Shown: positions 10,389-20,300 of the stretch, piece after piece
Numbering within the stretch: the first letter of the stretch is position 1
Layout of the letters: the number at the start of each line of letters is the position of its first letter
NCBI GenBank assembly: GCA_029834535.1
Contig: JAQMWT010000317.1
Coordinates: 62,001 to 126,000 of the forward strand
Reading direction: 5' to 3'
Source: Chrysophaeum taylorii
Lineage: Eukaryota > Sar > Pelagophyceae > Pelagomonadales > Pelagomonadaceae
DNA length: 64,000 bases
Notes under the pieces: model-generated
What the model was told of the DNA's origin: nothing
The model's input: only the letters and a program-made list of their open reading frames with translations
Database searches by the model: none
Program-made: the position numbers and the translations under genes

Positions 10389-12257
10389 ATGATGGCCCAC
10401 CTGCCCTTCCCTTTGCGGGCGACCAAGGTACGGCGGCTGTCGGGCGAGGCGCTCGAGGCGTACCACAAACTCGCGGTGGAAAGGTCGTTTCTCCGCGCGT
10501 CCCTTGCGGGCGCGGACGAGAGGACGCTCGCCCGAGCGCTGCGCAAGTTCGACTTCGCGGGGTACGGTCAGATCGACCGGCGAGGGTTCGAGCTCGCGGT
10601 GCGCGAGGCGGGGTGCGAGGTCGACGGCCGGGCATTTGGCGACATCGACGTCCAGCGCGTCGGGCGTGCCGACGCCGAGGTCCTCGTGGCGTTGTGCCGG
10701 TACTGGCGCGCGACGCTGCGGGTAGCGCCCGACGACGACGACGACGACGACGACGAGGCTTCCGAAGACTCGGCGTCGCTCGAGTCTGTGCGGCGCGCGT
10801 GCGAGCGACTCGATGCGGGATCGCGCGGTGCCGTGCCGAGGGAAGACCTGCTGCGCGCGATCGCCCACGCGAAAGCTTCGCCGTTTGACCTCGAAGCGAG
10901 GTTTCCGAGAACCGAAGACGGATTATACGCGTACGCGGGGACCGCCGGCGCCGCCTGGCGCGCTGGGGCCGAAATTTGGCCGAGCGTGCGCGGCCAGATT
11001 GGCGACATCTTCGACGCCCCGACGCTCTTCGAGGCTTTTAGGGGGGCTGGTCTCCGGCTCAACCCGACCGACCGTGCCGCGCTGTGGCAAAAACTCTCGA
11101 CCCGTCCGACTTGCGGCCGCGCCACCGCCGACGCCGCCTTTGGCCTTCCGCGTCTCGAAACCCCCGTGCGCGTCGAGGCCCCTCTCGCGCCCCCCTTCGC
11201 CGACGACACCCCCGCGGACCCCCCGCCGCGCCGCAGGGCCCTCCGCCCGACGACCGCCTCGGCGAGCGACGAGAGCCCCGGGTGGCCGCGCCCCGACGAC
11301 CGCATCGATAAGACCCGTTCCGCGCCTGCCGTCGTCGTCACACCGCCCTACTGGACCTGCGACGTCGCCGTGCCGGCCCGCGACGCCCCCGCCCCTACCC
11401 CGTGCCCCTTCTTCCGCGGCGAGATAAACGACCCTCCGCCCCCCGACGATCCGCCGCTCGCGAGAAGGCTCCGCGCGGCGGCGACGCGCGCCGACGAGAG
11501 AGCGCGCCGCTCGGCGATTTCCCTGGTCTCGCGCGCTGGGCTCGCCCGCGGCCAGCTCCAGTCTCTCGCCCAGCACTTTGCAATTCCCTTGTCAAGAGGC
11601 GACCTCGAGGAACTCCGTCGCTGGATCGGCGACCGGGACCCCGACGACGTCCTCCGCGCCCTCGGTTTCTTCGAACCCCCCAAAGAAGAAGACGAGGAAA
11701 ACTACGCTTCTTCCACCCCGATCGCCCAGGAAGAGGAGGAGGAGGACGACGACGACGATCCCCCGTCGCCGCAATCCCCACCCCCCCTCCCAACCCCCCT
11801 CGACGACGATCCGCAGCACTCACCACCAACCCCTGAACGACGCGATACCCACTCCACCACCATCAAGCCTCCGCTCGCACACCCTGACCCACCTCCCGAC
11901 ACCGACGACGCGTGGCGCGCGACGCTCGGGCGCAAAATTGCTGCCGCGCCCGCGATCGCGACCACCAAAAAAGGGACCGCCTACGCGCGCCTCCGGCACG
12001 CTTTTCGGCGTCACGCCCGCCGCTGCGGCCCGCTCCTCATGACCGCGCGAGGCGCCGACGAAATTGGCGACGCGACAATCGTCTCCGCGAAGGACGACGT
12101 TGCCCGCGTCCTGCGAGAGCTCGGCGTCGACCTCAACCCCCACGAGCTCCGCGTCCTCCTGGCAGACACCAAAGATGAGGGCGCGGTCGTCCGCATCCAG
12201 CCTATTGTCGCGCACCTCGTCCACCTCGCCAACCACCATCCCGCCTCGTCCTACTAG
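10389..12257 (+). CDS. Large degenerate EF-hand-like protein
   Basis: Protein of about 622 residues. Near the N-terminus LRKFDFAGYGQIDRRGFELAV has the spacing of an EF-hand but lacks most calcium ligands. A second weak unit (ACERLDAGSRGAVPREDLL) and a C-terminal unit (ELGVDLNPHELRVLLADTKD) follow. This layout resembles the EFCAB6-like multi-EF-hand proteins of cilia and centrosomes, but that is only an analogy. Between the helical ends lie long proline/aspartate/glutamate-rich tracts, probably disordered. Calcium binding looks unlikely from sequence. The ATG at 10389 is the first of two adjacent ATGs; the frame is open slightly upstream only from a TTG. The stop precedes a long repeat-rich spacer. 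Confidence 0.75.
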   Translation: MMAHLPFPLRATKVRRLSGEALEAYHKLAVERSFLRASLAGADERTLARALRKFDFAGYGQIDRRGFELAVREAGCEVDGRAFGDIDVQRVGRADAEVLVALCRYWRATLRVAPDDDDDDDDEASEDSASLESVRRACERLDAGSRGAVPREDLLRAIAHAKASPFDLEARFPRTEDGLYAYAGTAGAAWRAGAEIWPSVRGQIGDIFDAPTLFEAFRGAGLRLNPTDRAALWQKLSTRPTCGRATADAAFGLPRLETPVRVEAPLAPPFADDTPADPPPRRRALRPTTASASDESPGWPRPDDRIDKTRSAPAVVVTPPYWTCDVAVPARDAPAPTPCPFFRGEINDPPPPDDPPLARRLRAAATRADERARRSAISLVSRAGLARGQLQSLAQHFAIPLSRGDLEELRRWIGDRDPDDVLRALGFFEPPKEEDEENYASSTPIAQEEEEEDDDDDPPSPQSPPPLPTPLDDDPQHSPPTPERRDTHSTTIKPPLAHPDPPPDTDDAWRATLGRKIAAAPAIATTKKGTAYARLRHAFRRHARRCGPLLMTARGADEIGDATIVSAKDDVARVLRELGVDLNPHELRVLLADTKDEGAVVRIQPIVAHLVHLANHHPASSY

Positions 12258-12679
12258 GTGAAGCGCGCTTTTGCATCTTATTATTAAATTCTTCTTCAAG
12301 GGCGCCGTGCTCTATTCGAGCTTCTCGTTGCAAAAAGTGTGAACATTGTCGATAATTATTACTCTAAAAAAAAATACAGCCGAGTGCGATCGTGATTTAT
12401 CATTTCTTTACCACATGATTTTGTTCACAATGGTCCGGCGCAGCGCCTTTTTTTCTCGCTCACCTCGACTGCCCGGGGAGTGTGCTGGGTCCTACGTCGA
12501 TCCAGAAGAATAATCAAGCTGGTTTTCAGTTGAATGTTCCGGCGGTCGAAGTCCGCAGCAGCAACGTAAGCGTGCGCATCGACACTGTCCGCTCGTTTTT
12601 TGAAAGTGCCCTCTGAATCGAAAGTTATCGAGCTGCCTGCCCCGTGCTCGCAACTCTGGCCTTTACAATCAATCGGTGC

Positions 12680-12820
12680 ATGAATGAATGAGAATGAATG
12701 AATATGAATGAATGAATGAATGTGAATGAATGAATGAATGAATGAATGAATGAATGAATGAATGAATGAATGAATGAATGAATGAATGACTGAATGAATG
12801 AATGAATGAATGAATGAATG
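12680..12820. repeat. (GAAT)n microsatellite
   Basis: About 140 bases of GAAT tetranucleotide with a few interruptions (GTGAAT, GACTGAAT). It lies just 5' of a SINE-like copy. Apparent minus-strand reading frames of repeated IHSF residues are only translations of this array. Confidence 0.95.
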
Positions 12821-12898
12821 GCGATGCGCACACGACAACGCGCTCGTAGCCAGCCGCCTTCCTGATTTGAATAAAACTAGTCAGTATCTTGCTGAGGG

Positions 12899-13212
12899 CG
12901 GATGCTGCGAGGGCATCCGCCCTCCCGGCGTAGGTTGGCACCTGTTAGCCTCCCGGGCGGGCCGGTTGGCTGCCGGAACGTTCGCAGTGGGACGGGGCAT
13001 GGCCGGGGGGCGCAGACGGAACGTTATCGACGAGTTGGTTGTCAGTCACATCGTAGTCTCCGCGTCGCGTGGCGACAAGCCGGATGATCACTCTCCGCCG
13101 ACTCCCCTGTCGGCGCCTCTCGTCTGCAGACCCCGGTGATTCTGGACCGGCTCCTGTCGGTCCCGCCTGGCTCCCCTGCTCGGGAGAGGTCAGAAGTTAG
13201 TTAGTTAGTTTA
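12899..13212 (+). repeat. SINE-like repeat, copy A, (TTAG)n tail
   Basis: About 310 bases that recur near 40694 (same strand) and 59516 (opposite strand). Shared landmarks in order are GCGAGGGCATCCGCCC, CCCGGGCGGGCCGGTTGGC, GAACGTTCGCAGTGGGACGG, GACGAGTTGGTTGTCAGTCACATC and GGGAGAGGTC(T)GAAG, followed by GTTAGTTAGTTAG. The body, 5' truncations in other copies and simple-repeat tail match a retroposed SINE. It has no open reading frame shared across copies. Confidence 0.8.
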
Positions 13213-14286
13213 TCCTCGCAAAACATCGCGGAACTCGCACACATCCGATTCTAAATCGGATTGAGACCATACAGTGGGTGCTTCCGGTTTCATTCGCGCA
13301 GCCAATCAATCTATGCCTCGAGGATGGGCGAATAAATAACACCTCGATATCTTCGGTCACCTGCCCTATTATTCTTTATGGTCGAGCACGGGGATTATGC
13401 CGGACCAGTCACCTCCTCGCACAACATCAAACTTGACACCACGCGGCAACTCCGCACGCCGCGCATGCTGACAACGCAAATGTGATGGACAACTCCCGTC
13501 GGCACTCGTCGCGTCTCCTGCCACCATATACCGTACACCATCCTATATGATATGAGTCACTGCTGGCAATCGCGTCGTCGTCGCGAATCAAGCCAACAGT
13601 ACTTCACCCATCCTCCTCTTCAACGCCGTCACGTCCGTCTGAACGAACTCTCTCCGCAACGCATACGCCATTTTCGACATATTCCCGCCATCGTGTCCTG
13701 GGTCCGGGCCCATAGTTTGCCAAACCTCACCGTGACCTGCGCGGGACGTTACGGATGTGGCACTCTCAGCAGCGGCGGCAGAAGCGCAGGAAAAACTGCG
13801 TGAAGACGCGCGGCAGGCGAAGGCCCGTGACCCTGATAGGTTTGTCTTGGAGTCAACAACAACATTGTTCACAACCGCCTGACTCCCATCCTTTAGACCC
13901 CCCAACACCGCCACTTCCTTGCAGCTTATCACGCCATAAAGACGCCCCCACGTCACTAGGGCCCTCATGCAGACACAATTTATTCTCCTCGAGCCCGATG
14001 GTCGCAGAAGTACTACGCACACAGCTAATAATAAGTCGTGCACGTTATGACAATGTGATAACAATTTAGCATATGTATAGTCATTGCAAGATGCGCGGAC
14101 GCCCGTAATCCCATCTATACGCGTGTGTGTGTGTGCGCGCGCGTCGAAATTGTGGCGAGCTAGCTAGTTGGTTTGCGCCTGCTCTAGATCGTCTTGCCAG
14201 GTGAGACTTGAATGCAGTTTTGCAACCCACGACAGGCTAGGTGCGCGTGTTTGCGTGAGTTCGAAAAATCCTCGTAAAATCGTGCG
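13213..14286. other. Gene-poor spacer
   Basis: No convincing gene. Open stretches on both strands near 13552-14069 have no recognisable domain and oppose one another. A GT/GC dinucleotide run lies near 14121-14145. Confidence 0.5.
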
Positions 14287-17265
14287 TCAGCGTGGGGCTT
14301 CTGGCACACCCATGTGCAGCATGGCACCGAAGTGCGAAGCGATTAACAGCTCCGTCACCTCGGGTGGTGGCGGAGGTTGAAAACTTGGGACCGGTGATGG
14401 CGGTCGACGGTCGCGGGTCGAGCACGCGTTAAAGCTGCCGAGCGTTTCGAGGTCGCGAAGGGCGATGCTGACGCGCACCGGGACTCTCGCCACCGTCTTC
14501 AAACCCCTCGCCGCTTCTGCTGTTCCTGCAAGGGAGTGTATTTGTGGGTCGGCTGAAGTGTCTTCATGCAACAAGTGCGGTTCATCAACAATTAAGTCGC
14601 AAATGGGATCGTCTGGAGCCAGTCGCCCGTGGGAATGCAGCACTCCCGGAGCGTCGTGAACGCGTTCGGCAGCGATGTCCACTTCAAGGAGGCAATCTGG
14701 GAACCTCATAGAAGAAGAAGAAGAAGAAGAAGAAGAAGAAGAAGATGAGCTCTCGGAATCCGAATTGCGTCCTGGCTCGATAGCGTCGCGATTACGCCTG
14801 CCGGTCGTCTTCGAAGAAAGACCCATGGGTGCCGGTGGTGTAGCTCTTTTCGCCCTTCCGGACGGTAGTACCTCACCATCACCTTGTCTGGCATCGAAGA
14901 TGATGAACGACTCGGCGTCGAAAGGCGCTATGGTGGCGCTTGTCGGTGGCTGCACCAATGGATTCATCCACGTGTCGTCTGGATCTGGCTCATGATCGAT
15001 CAAATGGATTGACTTGTCACCCTGAATCCGCTTCGATACGAGCTCAGAGGTGGCATCTTGCCGTCGACGCTCTGCGAGTTCGTCCTGGAGTTTCCGCAAG
15101 TCTGGTTCTTCTTGCGTAAGCCCGGCTGCTGTGGCATGAGAAAATATTGCCGATAAAGTTTGATTCGTTGCGAGGTTAGGTTGCTTAAGCACTGCTGTGC
15201 AGGCCTCAAGAATCTTACACCGACGTCGGAGCAAAGCTTGTCTCACACTTGCGCGCGCATAAGCGGGCAACGTCGGAGGTACATGGGCTTGGTCGGCCGC
15301 GCTCAACGCTTGATCCACAGTATCGAGGACGTTGCTTCTGAGCGCCGCAAGCAGCAATTTCTCGGCCTCAGCACGCTTGTGCATACAGTCAAGAATCTCA
15401 AGTAACGGCACAATCTCGCTTTGTCCAAGTCCAGCAGAGATTGCTTGACTGAGAGTGCGGTCGACGACACCTTGTGTAGGGTGAAGAGCTCGAAGCGTGG
15501 ATCTGATTGCAGCCTTGGCCTTGAGCTGTCGCTCGACGGCGTTGCGTCGATTTGAAGCCGCAAGGAACAGTGGATCGTTGACCGGCATGTCCGCAGCAAT
15601 GGCGGACGCGAGAACTCGGTCCGCATCAGCCAGACTTTGGTCGCCATTGTTCACGGAGACGAGTCTCTTGAGACCATCGATGACCTTCCATACGGACTCA
15701 TCCGGAGGCGTGGAATCACGCTCCCCCGAAACGTATTCCTCGAGGGGAGCGGTAGTGGCACTCTCAAGTGGCGCCTTCACTGGAGTTATCCTGCCATTGT
15801 CTGGATCCGGTTCGCGGTCAATCAGTCCGATGGATGGCAAAAGTGCTGCCTCGGCCATGGCAATATGCCGTCGTCGCTCTGAGAGTTCGTTCCACATTCG
15901 CTGCAAGACCAGCTCGCCAGCGCGCGAAAGCCCAGCTTCTTCCGCGTGGGAAAGAAGTGCGGATAACGTCTCAGTCGATACAGCATTTGGACGCTCTATC
16001 ACGGTCGCGCACGCTTCAAGAATCTCACGGCGGCGACGGAGCATAAAATGTCTCTCGTTCACTCGTGCATGAGTGGGTGACGTCAGCGGCAAACTGGCTT
16101 GCTTCGCTGCGCTCAGAGCTCGATCTATGGCTGTGAGGTCGTTGCTACTCAGAGCGTCGCGCAACAAGTCCTCGGCATCAGCGCGTTGTTGCATGCAGTT
16201 GCGCATCTCAAGCAATGGGGCTGTGTCGGCCTGTCGAAGTCCGGCAACGACGGCTTGATCGTAAACGCGATCGATGAAGTCTAGGGTGGGGTGCAGAGCT
16301 TCAAGCACGTATCTGACTGCGGCCTTGGCCTTGAGCTGACGCTCCAGATTGTCTCGTCGATTTGAAGCCGAGATAAACAGCGGATCATCGACCAACACAT
16401 CCGCAGCTATGGCAGCCGCGAGAACTCGGTCCGCATCACTCAAACTTTGGTCGCCGATGTTCCCAGAGACTATTCGCTTGAGGCCATCAATGGCCGCTCT
16501 TGCTACGGGTGCATTGTCGAGCAAGTCGATCGGCGACTCAGGCGCACGCTCCCTCTCAGAGGAAATAACAGACTCTCTCGGCCAAATCGACTGTCTCAAC
16601 ACTGCGTCCTTGAGTTGTGCATGGTTTGCTGCTGTGTCTGTAACACAGTCAGAAGTGTGGACTAGAGGCCATTCGGCAACACGCGATGGTAAGACTAGAG
16701 TCTCAGGGCACAGTGCTGATGACGATCCTTCCTCAACGGAATCCAAAGTGTGGGCCCGTGGCGATTGGATATCCGGCGGTGCTCGTGACTCGGACGATAT
16801 CTGAGCAACGTTGTCAAAATTGTGTTGAGTCGACTGTGATTCGCTGGTCGATAGAGGCAAGAGTGCAGAGCAAGTAGCTGACGGCTTTTCACTAACATCG
16901 TCAAAATTGGGAGCAACTCGTGGCAAACCAAAGTCGGACGGCAGCGGTGGCGTAGCGTCTGGCTGCAGCGCGGACGGAATCTCTGGAACAACACCATCGA
17001 AATTGTGGGTCGATTTTAATTCAACAAGAGAGCTAGGAAGAAGCAGAGCTTCTGGCCGTAACAGTGAAGCCCATTCTCTGGGGCTAGCACTGGTCATGAT
17101 TTTTGGTTCAGTTTGAACATTTAGGTCGTCGTCGTCGTCGACAGAAGACTGCAGCAATGAAGCCAATTCTCTGGGGCTAGAACTGGTCATGATTTTTGGT
17201 TCAGTTTGAGCATTTAAGGCGTCGTCGTCGTCGACAGAAGACTGGTTATCACAGAGTGTCATCGC
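14287..17265 (-). CDS. 3' exon of giant repeat protein (helical repeat part)
   Basis: Reads as 992 residues and is probably the second exon of the gene that continues upstream at 17325. It opens with a 31-residue direct repeat (SSVDDDD...TEPKIMTS) and a disordered Ser/Pro region. Two copies of a ~285-residue helical module follow, from about residues 255 and 540. Each holds IDGLKR(I/L)VS, ADRVLA(A/S)AIAAD, RQLKAKAA, LSAA-QA and RR-ILEAC. A polyserine run coded by a TCT/GAA microsatellite (near 14710-14745) precedes a proline-rich tail. I do not recognise the module; the alternating short helices suggest a solenoid or coiled scaffold. No catalytic motif or membrane segment is visible. Long plus-strand frames here are antisense shadows. 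Confidence 0.65.
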   Translation of the reverse strand, partial: AMTLCDNQSSVDDDDALNAQTEPKIMTSSSPRELASLLQSSVDDDDDLNVQTEPKIMTSASPREWASLLRPEALLLPSSLVELKSTHNFDGVVPEIPSALQPDATPPLPSDFGLPRVAPNFDDVSEKPSATCSALLPLSTSESQSTQHNFDNVAQISSESRAPPDIQSPRAHTLDSVEEGSSSALCPETLVLPSRVAEWPLVHTSDCVTDTAANHAQLKDAVLRQSIWPRESVISSERERAPESPIDLLDNAPVARAAIDGLKRIVSGNIGDQSLSDADRVLAAAIAADVLVDDPLFISASNRRDNLERQLKAKAAVRYVLEALHPTLDFIDRVYDQAVVAGLRQADTAPLLEMRNCMQQRADAEDLLRDALSSNDLTAIDRALSAAKQASLPLTSPTHARVNERHFMLRRRREILEACATVIERPNAVSTETLSALLSHAEEAGLSRAGELVLQRMWNELSERRRHIAMAEAALLPSIGLIDREPDPDNGRITPVKAPLESATTAPLEEYVSGERDSTPPDESVWKVIDGLKRLVSVNNGDQSLADADRVLASAIAADMPVNDPLFLAASNRRNAVERQLKAKAAIRSTLRALHPTQGVVDRTLSQAISAGLGQSEIVPLLEILDCMHKRAEAEKLLLAALRSNVLDTVDQALSAADQAHVPPTLPAYARASVRQALLRRRCKILEACTAVLKQPNLATNQTLSAIFSHATAAGLTQEEPDLRKLQDELAERRRQDATSELVSKRIQGDKSIHLIDHEPDPDDTWMNPLVQPPTSATIAPFDAESFIIFDARQGDGEVLPSGRAKRATPPAPMGLSSKTTGRRNRDAIEPGRNSDSESSSSSSSSSSSSSSMRFPDCLLEVDIAAERVHDAPGVLHSHGRLAPDDPICDLIVDEPHLLHEDTSADPQIHSLAGTAEAARGLKTVARVPVRVSIALRDLETLGSFNACSTRDRRPPSPVPSFQPPPPPEVTELLIASHFGAMLHMGVPEAPR

Positions 17266-17324
17266 CTGCGCAGTTCAAGTTATGTTGGTTCCAAAGACTG
17301 TCACCAAAACACGATATATCACAC
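17266..17324 (-). other. Predicted 59-base intron of the giant gene
   Basis: On the minus strand the upstream frame reads ...CAA TAT and meets GTGTGA, which holds its stop codon. Fifty-nine bases later CTGCGCAG is followed by GCG ATG ACA in the frame of the downstream exon. Splicing is phase 0 and keeps both frames open. The donor is weak (GTGTGA rather than GTRAGT). The alternative is two separate adjacent genes. Confidence 0.55.
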
Positions 17325-20300
17325 ATATTGGTCACACTTATATATATACTCCGCTTGGCGAACACGGGATGATGACGCGAGCGGCATGTCCTCGCTTTCA
17401 GCCTTGAGTTGCACTTCGGCGTCGTCGAGGGAAACGAGATGGCCCGCGGAATGCACTTCGACCTCATCGTGGTGTGTTTCTTCTGCAAGTGGCGACGGCG
17501 AATTCGAGCTCCCTTTCGGCAAGAGTCGTGTGGTCGGGATTGGATGTCGCGCATGATATGACTCGGCCGTGAAGTCATGCTGCTCGACCATCATAGGGGG
17601 GAAGAGCGAAGTCGAGACGTGCCGTGTGGTTGGAATTGGATGTCGTGAGTGAAAGGAGTCCAAGTGAGAGTGCTGCTCAACAATCGTCGGCGGAATTAGC
17701 AGCGATTGCGGCTCATGCTTTGTGGTCGACGCCGGCAACTCCTCATCGCGTACCTCAACCAACGGCCCGCATTCGGAGAAAAGTAGCGAAGACTTGTTGT
17801 TGGGTCGAGACGAAAATCGTGTGGTGGACATCGGATGTCGCTCGAAGTAGCCTTCTGGGCGGTCATGCAGCTCGGCCATTAAAGGTACTTCTATCGAGCG
17901 CGACTCATGCGTAGTTGGGACAGGGTTAACGTCGAAGTGCGACTGCATCAGAGAAAGCTGTGCGGCAAGCGTTGGCGGCGACTCGTTCAAGCTCGGAACT
18001 TGGCACTCCGTATAAGTGACCACCATGGGTGTTGGTGGCGTTTCGTTGTGGTTAGAGCTAAGAACTGGGCACTCCAGACCATTGATCTCTGCGGTTGTTG
18101 TTTCAAGGAGTGCTTCGGAAGCTGCAGCTGCCTCCGAAGCTGGCAGTACGTAGTTGGCGACAGTTTCGTCATCCCGAACCACGGAGAATTCGGGCCTCGA
18201 CTTTGCCATTGGTTGGGGTTGGGGCTCTGCCCGACCATGAAGACGTGGTTCGCTTGTTTCGATCAACCTCGGAACCGGACACCCCAAATCAGTTATCATC
18301 AACGGTTGTGGCAGAGTTTCGTTGTTTAAGCTCAGAACAGGGCACTCCAAATCATTTATCAAAGGAGACGAGGCTTCGAAGACTGCCGCCGAAGCTGCCT
18401 CTGCCTCCGAATCTGGCGCCGACTCGGCGGCATGTGGTGCATAGTTTGCGAAAGGCGCCTCATTATCTTGAGCCACGGCAACAATGGGCCACCACTTCGC
18501 CGTTGGTTGTGGCTCGAGCTCTGCTGCAACACCGAGGCGCGGTTCGCGCGGAAAGAGACGATGACTAAATAATCGTGGCGGTCTCGAAGCGTATGCCTCA
18601 ACGTGGTGTGAATCAGGATCGGCCATTTTCCTGAGTTCGCGGAGGTGTGCGGGGGGAAATGTTGCCGAATGCAATATGAGCTTTCTGTGCGGCCGCAAGC
18701 GAAAGTTGTTCGGAAGGATTCGACGGATGGAATGGATGGGAAACGAAAATCGAGGAAGTTGAACGGATGGCACCAAAGACACGAGTCGCGAGAAAATCTG
18801 CGAGTACATTCCTAAAATATCCGGAGTCTCCCTACCCATAAGCCAGAGATCGCACTCCAGTTCTGGTTCTGGATCCACGTCGTCCACCGTCGTCTGGGTT
18901 GGTTGAACTCGCACATCCGCACTACACATTGCCCAAAGGTCGGTTGCAAAGCTTCCCTCAACGTCGCGCGACTCGTAGGAATACAGCTCGTGTTCTTCTA
19001 TCGTAGGATCCTCTGACGCATACAACCTGCGGACTGGCAACTCAGCCCTGGCGTCAAGAAGGGACTCATCCTGGTCAGGAAGAAAATCGTCATACTGCCA
19101 TTCGAGCTGAGCCTCTCCGGTTGGCATCGTATCTTTGATATTGTTGTCCCTGAAAGGTGGGCTCGTTGCTTCTCTGAACGCAACCATGCAGTCGTCGTTG
19201 GTGAAGTTCGACGCTACCGAGCGCATGATTGTAGAAACAAAACCCGAGCCACCGGGTTCAAGGTGAGCGTATTCCTCGCAGCCGCCATCGTCGAAAAGAT
19301 TTAGACTTCTCGGTTGCGGGGTTGCTGTTTCTCTTCGTCGTGAGCCAGGAGTCTCCTTGAACTCCGGAAACGACTCGTCATCGTCGACACGACAAGGGCG
19401 ACGTAGCTGATTTTCGAATTCTGAGCCAGGGGCTCCGTGCTGGAAACCTGCAAACTGATCTGCATCGTCCCTGTCGGCACGTCGAGACCGACGTAGCTTG
19501 TTTTCGAATCCTGATGCTGAGCCCGGAGCTTCCCCCTCGTAACCTGCAAACTGATCTGCATCGTCGCCATCGGCACGTCGAGACCGACGTAGCTTGTTTT
19601 CGAATCCTGATGTTGAGCCCGGAGCTTCCCCCTCGTAACCTGCAAACTGATCTGCATCGTCCCCGTCGGCACGTCGAGGCCTGCGAAGCTTATTTTCGAA
19701 TCCTGATGCTGAGCCCGGAGCTTCCCCCTCGTAACCTGCAAACTGATCTGCATCGTCGCCATCGGCACGTCGAGGCCTGCGAAGCTTATTTTCGAATCCT
19801 GATGCTGAGCCCGGAGCTTCCCCCTCGTAACCTGCAAACTGATCTGCATCGTCCCTGTCGGCACGTCGAGGCCTGCGAAGCTTATTTTCAAACCCCGATG
19901 GTGAGCCAGAGGCTCCGTCTCCATAACCCGCGAACTGGTCGTCGTCATCGCGTGCACGTCGAGGCCTGAGAAGCTTATTTTCAAACCCCGATGGTGAGCC
20001 AGGGGCTCCGTCTCCATAACCTGCAAACTGGTCGTCGTCGTTGTCATCAAATTGTCGATGCCGACCGAGCTCATTTTCATACCCCGATGGTGAGCCACGG
20101 GCTCCGTCTTCATAACCTGCAATCTGCTCATTTTTGTCGGCAACAGACACACGAGGCCGGCGAAGCTTATTCTCATATCCCGATGGTGACCCAGCAGCTC
20201 CCGCATCTAAGCCCGGAAGAAGCTCGGCATCGTCGCGTGGTTGCGGCCGCCACGGCCGTTTTCCCGACGCAAAATTTTCACCAGGAGACTCATAAAATCC

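Noticed and set aside
12680-12820. Regularly spaced repeats that could suggest a CRISPR array
   Set aside because: A pure tetranucleotide microsatellite without spacers, in a eukaryotic genome.
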